Origin: Xenorhabdus griffiniae | Lineage (GTDB): Bacteria > Pseudomonadota > Gammaproteobacteria > Enterobacterales > Enterobacteriaceae | Direction: 5' to 3' | Length of the DNA stretch: 64,000 nucleotides | Assembly: GCF_001028135.1 (NCBI RefSeq) | Contig: NZ_LDNM01000017.1 | Coordinates: 36,383 to 100,382 of the forward strand | Part shown: piece by piece, positions 19,626 through 28,684 of the stretch | Numbering within the stretch: the first letter of the stretch is position 1 | How the letters are laid out: every line of letters begins with the position of its first letter | Made by a program: the position numbers and the translations under genes | The notes under the pieces: model-generated | The model's input: only the letters and a program-made list of their open reading frames with translations | What the model was told of the DNA's origin: nothing | Database searches by the model: none

Positions 19626-20594
19626 GTGAGTATAGCCATTATGATTGGCACACACGGAGCCGCGGCGGAACAACTGCTTCGTACCACAGAGATGTTGATT
19701 GGGGAACAGGAAAATGTTTCTTATATCGACTTTGTGCCCGGTGAAAATGCTGATACGTTATTCGAGAAATACAACCAAAAACTGGCATCGCTTGATACAG
19801 AACAAGGCGTACTGTTTTTCGTCGATACCTGGGGTGGCAGTCCATTCAATGCTGCAAACCGTATTGTGATTGATAAAGACAACTATGAAATCGTTACTGG
19901 TGTCAATGTTCCGATGTTGGTTGAAGCTTTCATGTGTCGTGACGATGATCCAACGATGGAAGAGCTGGTTGCTGTTGCATTGGAAACCGGCAAAGAAGGG
20001 ATCCGAGCCTTTAAAGCAAAACAAGATGAAGAGCCTGCCAAACCTGAACCCGTAAAACCCGCTGCACCGGTTTCAGCCATTTCAGCTTCATCACCCCCTG
20101 CCGGCGGCCATATGAAGATTGCCCTTGCACGTATTGATGATCGCCTTATCCACGGCCAGGTTGCTACCCGTTGGACGAAGGAAACTAACGTCAAGCGTAT
20201 CATTGTCGTCAGTGATGAAGTTGCCCAGGATACTGTTCGTTCTACCTTGTTGAAACAAGTTGCACCTCCCGGCGTCAGCGCACATGTCATAGACGTTGCT
20301 AAGTGTGTTCGGGTTTACAACAACCCCAAATATGCTAACGAACGCGTCATGTTGCTCTTCACCAATCCAACAGATGTTCTGCGTATTGTCGAAGGTGGCG
20401 TCGCTATCGAATCCATAAACATCGGGGGCATGGCTTTCCGCCAAGGAAAAACCCAAATCAACAACGCGATTTCCGTTGATAAAACTGACATTGAATCTTT
20501 TGAAAAACTGAACTCTCGGGGCATAGAACTTGAAGCGCGTAAAGTTGCCAGCGATACCCGTTTGAACATGATGGATCTACTGAAAAAAGTTTAA
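19626..20594 (+). CDS. manX: Mannose PTS EIIAB component ManX
   Basis: Cytoplasmic phosphoryl-transfer subunit of the mannose/glucosamine phosphotransferase. Of 322 residues, the IIA domain (about 1-130) carries the phospho-histidine in IGTHGAAA near residue 10. An Ala/Pro-rich linker (KPEPVKPAAPVSA) leads to the IIB domain, starting MKIALARIDDRLIHGQV, where the histidine of LIHGQV takes the phosphate. The GTG start follows AAGGGG. It is first in manXYZ, with an 84-base gap to manY. Confidence 0.96.
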   Translation: MSIAIMIGTHGAAAEQLLRTTEMLIGEQENVSYIDFVPGENADTLFEKYNQKLASLDTEQGVLFFVDTWGGSPFNAANRIVIDKDNYEIVTGVNVPMLVEAFMCRDDDPTMEELVAVALETGKEGIRAFKAKQDEEPAKPEPVKPAAPVSAISASSPPAGGHMKIALARIDDRLIHGQVATRWTKETNVKRIIVVSDEVAQDTVRSTLLKQVAPPGVSAHVIDVAKCVRVYNNPKYANERVMLLFTNPTDVLRIVEGGVAIESINIGGMAFRQGKTQINNAISVDKTDIESFEKLNSRGIELEARKVASDTRLNMMDLLKKV

Positions 20595-20678
20595 CAATAA
20601 AAAACAGATGTCATTTTACTCACCATTACTTAATAACAAAATTCTTACCAAATTACATTTGGTTACAGGAGAAAAACA

Positions 20679-21479
20679 ATGGAAATTACCGTTGTTCAAC
20701 TTGTGTTGATATTCATCGTTGCCTGTATCGCAGGTATGGAGTCAATTCTTGATGAATTTCAATTCCACCGTCCATTAGTTGCTTGTACATTAATCGGCTT
20801 AGTGCTCGGCGATATGAAAACCGGCATTATCATCGGCGGTACACTGGAAATGATTGCCCTTGGCTGGATGAATATCGGTGCAGCAATCGCCCCCGATGCA
20901 GCATTGGCTTCCATCATTTCAACCATCCTGGTTATCGCCGGCGGACAAGATGTCGGTGCCGGTATCGCACTAGCTATTCCACTGGCAGCAGCAGGCCAGG
21001 TTCTGACTATCATCGTCCGTACCTTAACTGTGGGTTTCCAGCACGCAGCCGACAAAGCCGCAGAAAACGGTAATCTTCGTGCCATTAGCGTCATTCACAT
21101 TTCCGCTTTGCTGCTCCAGGCGATGCGGATCGCCATCCCTGCCCTGATTGTTGCGGTATCAGTAGGAACGTCTGAAGTTCAGCATATGTTGAATTCCATT
21201 CCACAAGTGGTCACCAGCGGCCTGAATATCGCCGGGGGTATGATCGTGGTTGTCGGTTATGCCATGGTGATTAACATGATGCGCGCAGGTTATCTGATGC
21301 CGTTCTTTTACCTTGGTTTCGTTACGGCAGCCTTCACTAACTTCAACCTTGTGGCATTAGGTGTGATTGGTATTGTTATGGCAATCCTGTATATCCAGCT
21401 TAGCCCTAAATATAATCAATCACAGGCAGCCGCTTCTGCTGGCAATACTCCAAACGACCTTGATAACGAATTAGATTAA
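20679..21479 (+). CDS. manY: Mannose PTS EIIC component ManY
   Basis: An integral membrane subunit that forms the sugar path with ManZ. The 266 residues agree with E. coli ManY in length and sequence (FIVACIAGMESILDEFQFHRPL, GWMNIGAAIAPDAALASI). It is strongly hydrophobic throughout and ends in a short polar tail. AGGAGAA precedes the start. Confidence 0.96.
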   Translation: MEITVVQLVLIFIVACIAGMESILDEFQFHRPLVACTLIGLVLGDMKTGIIIGGTLEMIALGWMNIGAAIAPDAALASIISTILVIAGGQDVGAGIALAIPLAAAGQVLTIIVRTLTVGFQHAADKAAENGNLRAISVIHISALLLQAMRIAIPALIVAVSVGTSEVQHMLNSIPQVVTSGLNIAGGMIVVVGYAMVINMMRAGYLMPFFYLGFVTAAFTNFNLVALGVIGIVMAILYIQLSPKYNQSQAAASAGNTPNDLDNELD

Positions 21480-21492
21480 GAGAATGAACAAC

Positions 21493-22347
21493 ATGTCAGA
21501 AGCAACAAATATGGGTCAGAAAAAACTGACACAAAGCGATATTCGTGGTGTATTCCTCCGTTCTAACCTATTTCAAGGATCGTGGAACTTTGAACGTATG
21601 CAGGCAATCGGTTTCTGCTTCTCAATGATACCTGCCATTCGTCGTCTGTACCCGGAGAATACCGAAGAAAGGAAGCAAGCTCTCAAACGACATATGGAAT
21701 TTTTTAATACCCATCCTTATGTTGCGGCACCTATCCTTGGTGTCACTATGGCAATGGAAGAGCAACGGGCCAATGGGGCTGACATTGATGACGGGGCTAT
21801 CAACGGTATCAAAGTGGGGTTAATGGGTCCTTTAGCGGGTGTCGGTGATCCCATTTTCTGGGGCACTGTTCGTCCGGTATTCGCTGCTCTGGGTGCAGGT
21901 ATTGCCATGAGTGGCAGTCTGTTAGGCCCTGTTCTGTTTTTCTTCCTGTTTAATTTAGTGCGATTACTTACCCGTTACTTGGGGGTCGCTTATGGCTACA
22001 AAAAAGGATTGGATATCGTTAAAGATATGGGGGGGGGCTTCTTGCAGAAAATGACCGAAGGCGCGTCAATTCTCGGCTTGTTTGTCATGGGTGCCCTCGT
22101 CAATAAATGGACCAAAGTAAATATTCCGCTCGTGGTTTCTGAAGTGCCTGATCCCATCACGGGTGAGATGAAAGTGACTACAGTTCAAACCATCCTTGAC
22201 CAGTTAATGCCGGGCTTAATGCCCTTGTTGTTAACATTTGGCTGTATGTGGCTACTGCGGAAGAAAGTCAATCCGTTATGGATTATCATCGGCTTTTTCG
22301 TGCTGGGGATCGTCGGTTTCCATTTTGGTTTCCTCGGCCAGGTCTGA
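21493..22347 (+). CDS. manZ: Mannose PTS EIID component ManZ
   Basis: The second membrane subunit of the mannose permease. The core is nearly identical to E. coli ManZ (KKLTQSDIRGVFLRS, FQGSWNFERMQA, GPLAGVGDPIFWGTVRPVF). I chose the ATG at 21493 because AAGAGA lies nine bases upstream; an ATG at 21484 is too close to it. It follows manY by ~14 bases and is closed by a terminator. Confidence 0.95.
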   Translation: MSEATNMGQKKLTQSDIRGVFLRSNLFQGSWNFERMQAIGFCFSMIPAIRRLYPENTEERKQALKRHMEFFNTHPYVAAPILGVTMAMEEQRANGADIDDGAINGIKVGLMGPLAGVGDPIFWGTVRPVFAALGAGIAMSGSLLGPVLFFFLFNLVRLLTRYLGVAYGYKKGLDIVKDMGGGFLQKMTEGASILGLFVMGALVNKWTKVNIPLVVSEVPDPITGEMKVTTVQTILDQLMPGLMPLLLTFGCMWLLRKKVNPLWIIIGFFVLGIVGFHFGFLGQV

Positions 22348-22371
22348 TATTCCTGCATGGCTTGAATATTC

Positions 22372-22397
22372 GGGGGAGGTTTACCTCCCCTTTTCTT
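22372..22397 (+). terminator. Intrinsic terminator of manXYZ
   Basis: A compact stem (ggggaggt / acctcccc) is followed by TTTTC, 25 bases after the manZ stop. Confidence 0.85.
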
Positions 22398-22429
22398 TGT
22401 TAAGACAATAAATTAAATAGGGATTAAAA

Positions 22430-22888
22430 ATGAGTTTGAATGATATTGTTCTGATCGTTTTAATTGTATTCATGCTCGCTTTTGCGATTTATGATGAATT
22501 TATTATCAATCAGCTCAAAGGAAAAACGCTGTTAAATATCAAACTCAAAAGAAAGCAACGAATTGATGCGCTGATATTTATCATTTTGATTGCTATTATT
22601 ATTTACAATAATGTCACATTACATGGCAGTCAGTTCACGACTTACTTGTTAACATTTATCATCCTGGTGACATTATATTTAGGTTATATTCGCTCACCAA
22701 AATTAATATTCAAAAAACAGGGTTTTTATTATGCCAACCGTTTCTTTTCTTATGAAAGCATTAACGCAATGAATTTATCTGAAGACGGCATTCTTATGAT
22801 GGATTTAGAGCAAAACAAAATATATGTATCCGTCACAAAGCTGGATGACTTAGAAAAAATTTATCAATTTCTGGTTAACAACAGATGA
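22430..22888 (+). CDS. yobD: YobD family membrane protein (DUF986)
   Basis: A 152-residue inner-membrane protein, equal in length to E. coli YobD. Three hydrophobic segments (about 5-25, 45-63, 68-85) precede a small soluble C-terminal part with the conserved INAMNLSEDGILMMDLEQ. It sits between manZ and mntP, as in E. coli. No function is established. Confidence 0.92.
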   Translation: MSLNDIVLIVLIVFMLAFAIYDEFIINQLKGKTLLNIKLKRKQRIDALIFIILIAIIIYNNVTLHGSQFTTYLLTFIILVTLYLGYIRSPKLIFKKQGFYYANRFFSYESINAMNLSEDGILMMDLEQNKIYVSVTKLDDLEKIYQFLVNNR

Positions 22889-23049
22889 TTGCACTTGGCA
22901 GATTCGACTAAATAAGATCAATAATTCATATTAGTCTTATTTCCCTCTCAAAACAGATATAGATAACGATAAGCATTATCATTTTCATATTTAAAATTAT
23001 GGCAAAATATTTTTTGCCTTTTATTCTTAATATGATATTGTCCGTCGCA

Positions 23050-23314
23050 GTCATTGGGGAGTAGCCTGTTCCAGAAAATTTCTGGAAAATTCGTATCAAC
23101 ATGCTCGTTTAAAATAAAACGTGGTACGAATACCTAAAGAACCTAATAACGTCCAGGTTTTTATATTCCCGTTATATTTCAAGTGACAATTAACAAAGTC
23201 GCAGCTTGAAAGATACGGGAATAAATCGGTTGGCAAGACCATAGACACATAACCGCACCATTGGCTGGGGGGTATGTTATGTGTATATGGAATCACCCAG
23301 CCGAGGCTATTTTG
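23050..23314 (+). promoter_or_regulatory. yybP-ykoY manganese riboswitch upstream of mntP
   Basis: This is the conserved Mn2+ aptamer that controls mntP in enterobacteria. The 5' signature TTGGGGAGTAGCC is at 23055-23067 and the 3' signature GGCAAGACC at 23232-23240. Closing helix P1 can form from GTC..TGG (23050-23057) and CCA..GAC (23239-23246). The region 23247-23314 is the expression platform. The bases TAGCCT in the 5' aptamer strand (23062-23067) are complementary to AGGCTA (23305-23310), which overlaps the Shine-Dalgarno GAGG (23303-23306). Formation of the aptamer would free the ribosome site. The aptamer identification is firm; the switching partner is my inference. Confidence 0.88.
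23163..23223. repeat. ERIC-like hairpin inside the mntP riboswitch
   Basis: The two ends are an inverted repeat (tattcccgttatatttcaag and cttgaaagatacgggaata). They resemble the terminal segment of ERIC elements (CAACTTGAAAGATGACGGGTATA-like). It lies between the two conserved aptamer signatures and would extend as a peripheral arm of the RNA. Confidence 0.6.
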
Positions 23315-23899
23315 ATGAATCTCTATGCAACACTTATTCTCGCGCTTGCCCTGTCTATGGATGCTTTTGCCGCTGCTGTAAGCAAAGGTGCCGCCCTTCA
23401 CCGACCTCATTTTAGCGAAGCTATTCGCACAGGTATCATCTTTGGTCTGGTTGAAGCCTGTACGCCTTTAATTGGTTGGTCATTGGGCTTGTATGCCAGC
23501 CAATATATTATGGAATGGGATCATTGGATTGCCTTTTTCTTGCTCCTGATCCTTGGCTGCCGCATGATAATTGATAGCTTCAAACGTGAACCTGAAACTT
23601 CTTATCAAGCTACACCTCAACGCCATAGTTCAGCGGCATTGGTTCTCACTGCCATCGCAACCAGTCTGGATGCGATGGCAATTGGTGTCGGCCTAGCCTT
23701 CTTACAAGTTGATATTCTCCACACAGCCATGACAATTGGCCTGATGACTATGATTATGGCCACATTAGGCATGTTAATTGGTCGTTATATTGGCCCGCTA
23801 TTGGGTAAAAAAGCCGAGTTGGTTGGGGGATTAATCTTAATTGCCATTGGCTTCAATATATTATTCGAGCATCTTAAATTATTTTGGTATGTGGACTAA
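23315..23899 (+). CDS. mntP: Manganese efflux pump MntP
   Basis: Exports excess Mn2+ across the inner membrane. The true start is the ATG at 23315 ([25 protein letters not shown]), giving 194 residues against 188 in E. coli. A longer frame from 23261 would run through the riboswitch and is rejected. The protein is made of two homologous three-helix halves, each with an acidic motif: [15 protein letters not shown] and [19 protein letters not shown] lies eight bases upstream, within the expression platform. Confidence 0.95.
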   Translation: MNLYATLILALALSMDAFAAAVSKGAALHRPHFSEAIRTGIIFGLVEACTPLIGWSLGLYASQYIMEWDHWIAFFLLLILGCRMIIDSFKREPETSYQATPQRHSSAALVLTAIATSLDAMAIGVGLAFLQVDILHTAMTIGLMTMIMATLGMLIGRYIGPLLGKKAELVGGLILIAIGFNILFEHLKLFWYVD

Positions 23900-23947
23900 C
23901 ACTATTATTTAACGTTTTTTACGTTGTAGTTTTATTAACTCAATTTA

Positions 23948-23980
23948 CTCCGGGATATATAGTTCGTTATATTCCGGAGA
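23948..23980. terminator. Hairpin between mntP and rlmA, possible terminator
   Basis: A 12-bp stem with one mismatch (ctccgggatata / tatattccggag) lies between the convergent mntP and rlmA genes. There is no U-tract on either side, so it may be a weak terminator or a 3'-end protecting hairpin. Confidence 0.4.
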
Positions 23981-24038
23981 GTTGTTCCCTTGTCATCATA
24001 CTTCTATGGTTTATAAGATGACAGCAATTATCTTATTA

Positions 24039-24854
24039 TCAAATACGTCGATATACTTTTAACGTAAAATCGGCTTCACAATTAAGCTGTTCTCTCGCTA
24101 TTAAATCCCTTTTAACTTCGTCTGATGCCCGCCAGGCAAAAGGCGTCATCTGCAATAAATTATGCGCTTGTTCACCATTTAATGACATTGTATAGGCCAG
24201 TGTTTCAGTTGAAATTAATTCAAATTCTTCCCATTGTTCCTGATTTTCAGGATGTAAATGCACTTCCTGATAAATAAGCGCTTTCAATTGATACAAGTGA
24301 CGAGGCCCTGGCGTTACCGTCAGAACAATACCACCCGTTTTCACCACTCGAGCCAATTCTGTTGCCTTGCAAGGGGCGTAGATCCGCAAAATACCATCCA
24401 ATGAATGGTTCGCAAATGGCAGTCGATGGCTAGATGCTACGCAGAAATGAACATCAGGGTAACGCCTGGCACCATAACGAACGGCGATTTTCGCCACATC
24501 TAATCCATACACCGCCAGTTTCCGGTGTGGATTCAACTGTTCCTGAACTGCGGCGGTGTAATAACCTTCGCCGCAACCAATATCCAGCAAAGTTTCAGCA
24601 CTTTCTGGTAAATATTCCCCAAGTAACTCCACCGTTTTTTGTTGCAGAGCCTGATAATGACCTGAATGCAAAAACGCCCTTCTCGCCTGCATCATCTCCA
24701 CACTATCCCCAGGTTCTTTTGAGCGTTTATGCTGAACGGGCAGTAAATTGACGTACCCTTCTTTTGCACAATCAAACTGGTGATTGTTTTCACAACGCCA
24801 TTGGTGGTTTGCAAACAATAAGGATGAGTGACATAAAGGACATTGATAAGACAT
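24039..24854 (-). CDS. rlmA: 23S rRNA (guanine-745-N1)-methyltransferase RlmA
   Basis: Methylates G745 of 23S rRNA. The 271 residues begin with a four-cysteine zinc site (CPLCHSSLLF, CENNHQFDCAKEGYVNLLP). The SAM-binding Rossmann domain has motif I LLDIGCGEGYYT near residue 90, and the GLDVAKIAVRYGARRYP and DGILRIYAPC segments are typical of RlmA. It is convergent with mntP, as in E. coli. Repeat copy 3 lies just upstream. Confidence 0.95.
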   Translation of the reverse strand: MSYQCPLCHSSLLFANHQWRCENNHQFDCAKEGYVNLLPVQHKRSKEPGDSVEMMQARRAFLHSGHYQALQQKTVELLGEYLPESAETLLDIGCGEGYYTAAVQEQLNPHRKLAVYGLDVAKIAVRYGARRYPDVHFCVASSHRLPFANHSLDGILRIYAPCKATELARVVKTGGIVLTVTPGPRHLYQLKALIYQEVHLHPENQEQWEEFELISTETLAYTMSLNGEQAHNLLQMTPFAWRASDEVKRDLIAREQLNCEADFTLKVYRRI

Positions 24855-24889
24855 AACATTTCAACGAATAGGAAAAATCAGGGGCATAC

Positions 24890-24966
24890 TATACTCGATA
24901 AACTTCAAGTTGCAATCCGCAAGACGACGCGAGGCCTTATATTTCCCCGCTGCGCGGGGGAAAGTA
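24890..24966 (+). repeat. Palindromic intergenic repeat, copy 3 (3'-truncated)
   Basis: It matches the 5' arm and central hairpin of the element at 5571 (to cgcggggga). It then diverges, losing the last ~30 bases that end 'gttggattggtat' in copy 1. It sits between rlmA and uhpC. Confidence 0.8.
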
Positions 24967-25039
24967 GAAGAAAAAGAGTATGTTTCAGGAAAATATGACT
25001 GCGAATTCCGGGATATTTTTCATTAAATTAACTTAACCA

Positions 25040-26368
25040 TCAATCCTGCATCCTCTGGCTAGAAAACTGGGCTTGCAGGAATGGCAATAATAACAAACCT
25101 ATCATTACTGCACAGACAGAAATGGTAATAAATAACCCGGTCCAATGGTAATACTTCAAAATAATCGCAGAAGGGTAACCGGCAAGTGCAGCGCCCGTAT
25201 AAGCAAAGAGTCCAACAAACCCCGTTGCCGCCCCCGCAGAATCTTTATGAGAACATTCCGCAGCCGCCATACCAATTAATAATTGTGGACCAAAAACGAA
25301 AAAACCAATCGTGAAAAAGCCAATTGACTGAAAAATCAAATCAGTCACCGGCATCAACCATAAAGCCGCTACCGATAAGAAAATACCCATCGCAAATAGC
25401 AAGTTCATCGGCCCACGATTACCGCCAAACACTTTATCTGATCCCCAGCCCGCCACCAGTGAGCCTGTAAATCCCCCCACTTCAAACAGTGACAATACCG
25501 CATTTGCACTCACTAAATCATAATGATGATATTCTGTCAGATAGAGGTTTCCCCAATCGTTAATCACCGTACGGACGAGATAGACCAACACGTAACTCAG
25601 TGAAAGCAACCAAATATATTTATTGCAAAAAACATAGGTTTTCAGTATTTCTTTGGGGGTTAGCTCTTGTCCTTGATTTTCCTGTATCTTTTCTAAATGA
25701 TCATTACGAAATTGACCAACGGTTGGTAATCCCATTGTTGCAGGCTTATCACGTAGCCGCCAACATAAAAATATCCCAGCCAAAATACCTAAACAGCCCG
25801 GCACAATAAATCCTTCTCGCCAGCTAAAATGTAATGTTAAGAAACTGACAAACAACGCAACCAAAGCACTCCCTATATGGTGTGATGTATTCCATATAGA
25901 CCACCAAAAACCACGCTCTGAGCGAGAATACCAACTGGTGAGCAGTTTGGCACAGGGCGGCGAACCCCAACCCTGAAACCACGCATTTAATATCCACAAA
26001 AAGGTAAACATCACAATCGAGCTGGACAGACCAAAAAAGATATTGATGATCCCGGTGGCAATTAACCCGCCCCCCATGAAATAACGCGGATTGGAGCGAT
26101 CAGAGATAATACCGGAAAGAAATTTGGAACAACCATAAGTGATATAAAACAACGTGCCAATAAGACCGATTTCCCCCTTATCAAGGCCGAGATCGGTTAT
26201 CATGGCAGGCATCGCATAATTGAAACTTTTACGGGTAAAGTAGAATAGCGCATAGCCCACATAAAGACTCAGCATGATATGCAACCGCCAGTAGCGATAC
26301 TGTTGCCGGATTTCTTCATCAGATAACTGTTTGTCATGTACCGACTTGGATTGAGAAGAAGCTGTCAT
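25040..26368 (-). CDS. uhpC: Hexose-phosphate sensor UhpC (MFS family)
   Basis: A membrane receptor that senses external glucose-6-phosphate and activates UhpB. Its 442 residues have the 12-segment organophosphate:phosphate antiporter fold. Segments typical of UhpC include YALFYFTRKSFNYAMPAM, NAWFQGWGSPPCAKLLTSWY and [17 protein letters not shown]. It is about as long as E. coli UhpC (439-440). UhpC rather than UhpT is supported by its place after uhpB. It is the last gene of uhpABC. Confidence 0.93.
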   Translation of the reverse strand: MTASSQSKSVHDKQLSDEEIRQQYRYWRLHIMLSLYVGYALFYFTRKSFNYAMPAMITDLGLDKGEIGLIGTLFYITYGCSKFLSGIISDRSNPRYFMGGGLIATGIINIFFGLSSSIVMFTFLWILNAWFQGWGSPPCAKLLTSWYSRSERGFWWSIWNTSHHIGSALVALFVSFLTLHFSWREGFIVPGCLGILAGIFLCWRLRDKPATMGLPTVGQFRNDHLEKIQENQGQELTPKEILKTYVFCNKYIWLLSLSYVLVYLVRTVINDWGNLYLTEYHHYDLVSANAVLSLFEVGGFTGSLVAGWGSDKVFGGNRGPMNLLFAMGIFLSVAALWLMPVTDLIFQSIGFFTIGFFVFGPQLLIGMAAAECSHKDSAGAATGFVGLFAYTGAALAGYPSAIILKYYHWTGLFITISVCAVMIGLLLLPFLQAQFSSQRMQD

Positions 26369-26377
26369 GACCGTATC

Positions 26378-27916
26378 TTAAAGTTTAGGCAGGATGATAG
26401 ACAAATCCGTCCCCGAAGGAGTCGAATCACCTTGTCGTTTTCCACTGTGAATTGAGAACGTCCCACCCAGCGCCTGCACACGCTCCCGCATACCACGCAA
26501 GCCAAACCCTTTCATATGATCTTCAAATTTACAGCCAATACCATTATCCCTGATCAATAAGTGGATCATTCCGCTGATGGAAAAATGTAATTCAATACAA
26601 TCCGCTTGAGCATATTTCACGGCATTATTCAGTGCTTCCTGACAAAGGCGATATAACGTAATTTGGGTGGTGTCACTGAGTTGCGCAATGGTCATAGCTG
26701 AATCCGTTTCCCAATAAACTGCTACCAATATGCCATGGGACTCAAATTCCATATCCCGCAATAATTGCTCAACCGCCTCTTTCAAACCGAGGTCATCAAG
26801 AATTTTAGGCCGTAGCCGGCTAAGTAACCCTTTAGTTGTATCATAAACATTGAGGGATAACGATTCGATAGTTTTCGCACAATTAGCACTAATCGGTGCG
26901 ACTTCTACCCGCTGAATAATATTGGCCTGCGTACGAATAGCCGTAATATTCTGACCAATTTCATCATGCAGTTCACGTGCAATTTCCCGCCTTACCGACT
27001 CTTCTGCTTTCACCAATTGGCGGGACAAACTGTGATTACAATGAAGTTGACGCTTTAGCTGTGCATTAAGGTCACGCTGACGCTGCACCGCCATTCCCAG
27101 CATGATCCCCGTTAACGTTTGAGCCAACAGTGATAACAAGAGATCCGTGATCTCGATATGCGAAACACCATTATTCGAAACACCATTACGCGCGGCAATC
27201 AAAGCAATGCTGTTTAGCAAAGTACCGATCACTGCGCCTTGCCAGCCGTAGCGAAAAGCCAGCAAGATAATAGGGATCGCCAGGCAAAACGGGGCAAAAT
27301 AACGCAACTCATTCGGAAGACCAACTTGAAGAAAAATATTTATTATAAACAATGAACTATAAAGAATAATCTGTTTCAGATGAAACTGAATACGATGTGA
27401 TACAAGATTAGCAGTCAGGGGAAGCCAAATATTTTGGAACAGGTAATGCCATACTAAGTAACACAAAGGGACTAACATGACACCCCCGGTTAAACTCACC
27501 AAAAATGCAATACTTAAAGCAGAATTATGATTACTGATCGCCGCGACATTAATCATGGAAGTTGCCAGAATAATACCAGCCATAACAGCAAATCGCTGCC
27601 ATTGACTGCCACAATAATAGCGACTGACAAACCAAACAAGAGGAAAACTGGCCATGCTGGCAGTTAATACCGTCAGCCATTGTAGCTGCCCCATGAGGAG
27701 CGTCAAACAGATGGTAAGCCCCCATTCTGCGCCGTAAATAGTCGCCCAATAACGCTTGGGGGTATGGAGAGTAATGCCGAGACGCAAAGCAAAAGGAAAA
27801 AACAGGATAGCCAGTTCAGAGTCATTGACAAAATAGTAAGCGATGACCCATAAGCAGAACCACCAACAAGAAAACAGTAACCAGCCGCAAAATGAATTAA
27901 TCAGATATTGACGCAT
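26378..27916 (-). CDS. uhpB: Sensor histidine kinase UhpB
   Basis: The kinase of the hexose-phosphate two-component system. Of 512 residues, the N-terminal ~280 are a MASE1-like membrane domain of about eight segments. A HisKA_3 dimerisation helix follows, with the phospho-acceptor histidine in EIARELHDEIGQNITAIR, then the HATPase domain (CQEALNNAVKYAQA, IRDNGIGCKF, GFGLRGMRERVQALGG). The start abuts the uhpA stop with no gap, so translation is coupled. The uhpC start follows ~9 bases after the stop. Confidence 0.94.
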   Translation of the reverse strand: MRQYLINSFCGWLLFSCWWFCLWVIAYYFVNDSELAILFFPFALRLGITLHTPKRYWATIYGAEWGLTICLTLLMGQLQWLTVLTASMASFPLVWFVSRYYCGSQWQRFAVMAGIILATSMINVAAISNHNSALSIAFLVSLTGGVMLVPLCYLVWHYLFQNIWLPLTANLVSHRIQFHLKQIILYSSLFIINIFLQVGLPNELRYFAPFCLAIPIILLAFRYGWQGAVIGTLLNSIALIAARNGVSNNGVSHIEITDLLLSLLAQTLTGIMLGMAVQRQRDLNAQLKRQLHCNHSLSRQLVKAEESVRREIARELHDEIGQNITAIRTQANIIQRVEVAPISANCAKTIESLSLNVYDTTKGLLSRLRPKILDDLGLKEAVEQLLRDMEFESHGILVAVYWETDSAMTIAQLSDTTQITLYRLCQEALNNAVKYAQADCIELHFSISGMIHLLIRDNGIGCKFEDHMKGFGLRGMRERVQALGGTFSIHSGKRQGDSTPSGTDLSIILPKL

Positions 27917-28525
27917 TTAAAGATCATTAGTGGCAAAATAATTCGCCAAACCCACGTTATTCGTTACCCCTAATTTACTCATCGCATTGGCTCGATGAAC
28001 ATGTACGGTTTTATGGCTTAATCCTAATTCAGCCGCGACGGCTTTAACATCCATACCACTCGCCAACATTTCGCCAACTTGCCGTTCCCGTTTAGTCAGG
28101 TATTCCAATGAAGACGGATTGCCTTTTGATGACGTTAAATTAAGGACAATATCCGGTGTCAGATAACAACCATTATTGGCGGTAGTCCGCACCGCTTGAA
28201 TCAGTTCATCCGGGCTGCAACGTTTACTGAGATAACCACGCGCACCCGCTTTCAAGGCCTTCTCTACCATTGTGGCAGAATCATGCACACTCAGCATAAT
28301 ACAGGTAATGCCTGAGGGAAGATCTTTCAGTAGTGAAAGTCCACTTTCATCTTTCATTGAAATATCAAGAATACAAACTGTTGCACCCGATCCCGGTAAT
28401 CCTTGCCTGGCTTCAGCACATGAACTGAATTCCCCCACGATTTCAATATCAGGCTCTAAATTCAACAATTGAGCAAATCCTGAACGAACAACAACATGAT
28501 CATCTACTAATGCGACTTTAATCAT
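27917..28525 (-). CDS. uhpA: Response regulator UhpA
   Basis: A NarL/FixJ-type regulator that activates uhpT. The receiver domain has DDH near residue 8 and the phospho-acceptor aspartate in [12 protein letters not shown]. Further conserved segments are [34 protein letters not shown] and the LuxR-type helix-turn-helix ([16 protein letters not shown] ... [19 protein letters not shown]). The length is 202 residues from the second ATG; E. coli has 196. The C-terminus ([11 protein letters not shown]) differs from E. coli. It heads uhpABC, behind the uhpT terminator. Confidence 0.94.
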   Translation of the reverse strand: MIKVALVDDHVVVRSGFAQLLNLEPDIEIVGEFSSCAEARQGLPGSGATVCILDISMKDESGLSLLKDLPSGITCIMLSVHDSATMVEKALKAGARGYLSKRCSPDELIQAVRTTANNGCYLTPDIVLNLTSSKGNPSSLEYLTKRERQVGEMLASGMDVKAVAAELGLSHKTVHVHRANAMSKLGVTNNVGLANYFATNDL

Positions 28526-28632
28526 CATTATTTATTATCGAGTTAAGCATCGGATTAAACTACTCTTATTGATATCGCTTCGCAACAGTACGTCATCGAT
28601 AGAAAATAGGGGATATTAGGGCAAAAAGTGAT

Positions 28633-28666
28633 GAAAAGATGCTACTGCGGTTATACAGCAGCATCA
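28633..28666 (-). terminator. Intrinsic terminator between uhpT and uhpA
   Basis: On the minus strand, a 10-bp stem (gatgctgctg / cagtagcatc, one mismatch) with an 8-base loop is followed by TTTTC, 20 bases after the uhpT stop. uhpT and uhpABC are therefore probably separate transcripts. Confidence 0.75.
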
Positions 28667-28684
28667 GTAAGTTTTTAATACAGC

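Noticed and set aside
23261..23314. Longer N-terminus for MntP
   Set aside because: The extra codons lie in the riboswitch expression platform and have no similarity to MntP; the ATG at 23315 has its own GAGG.
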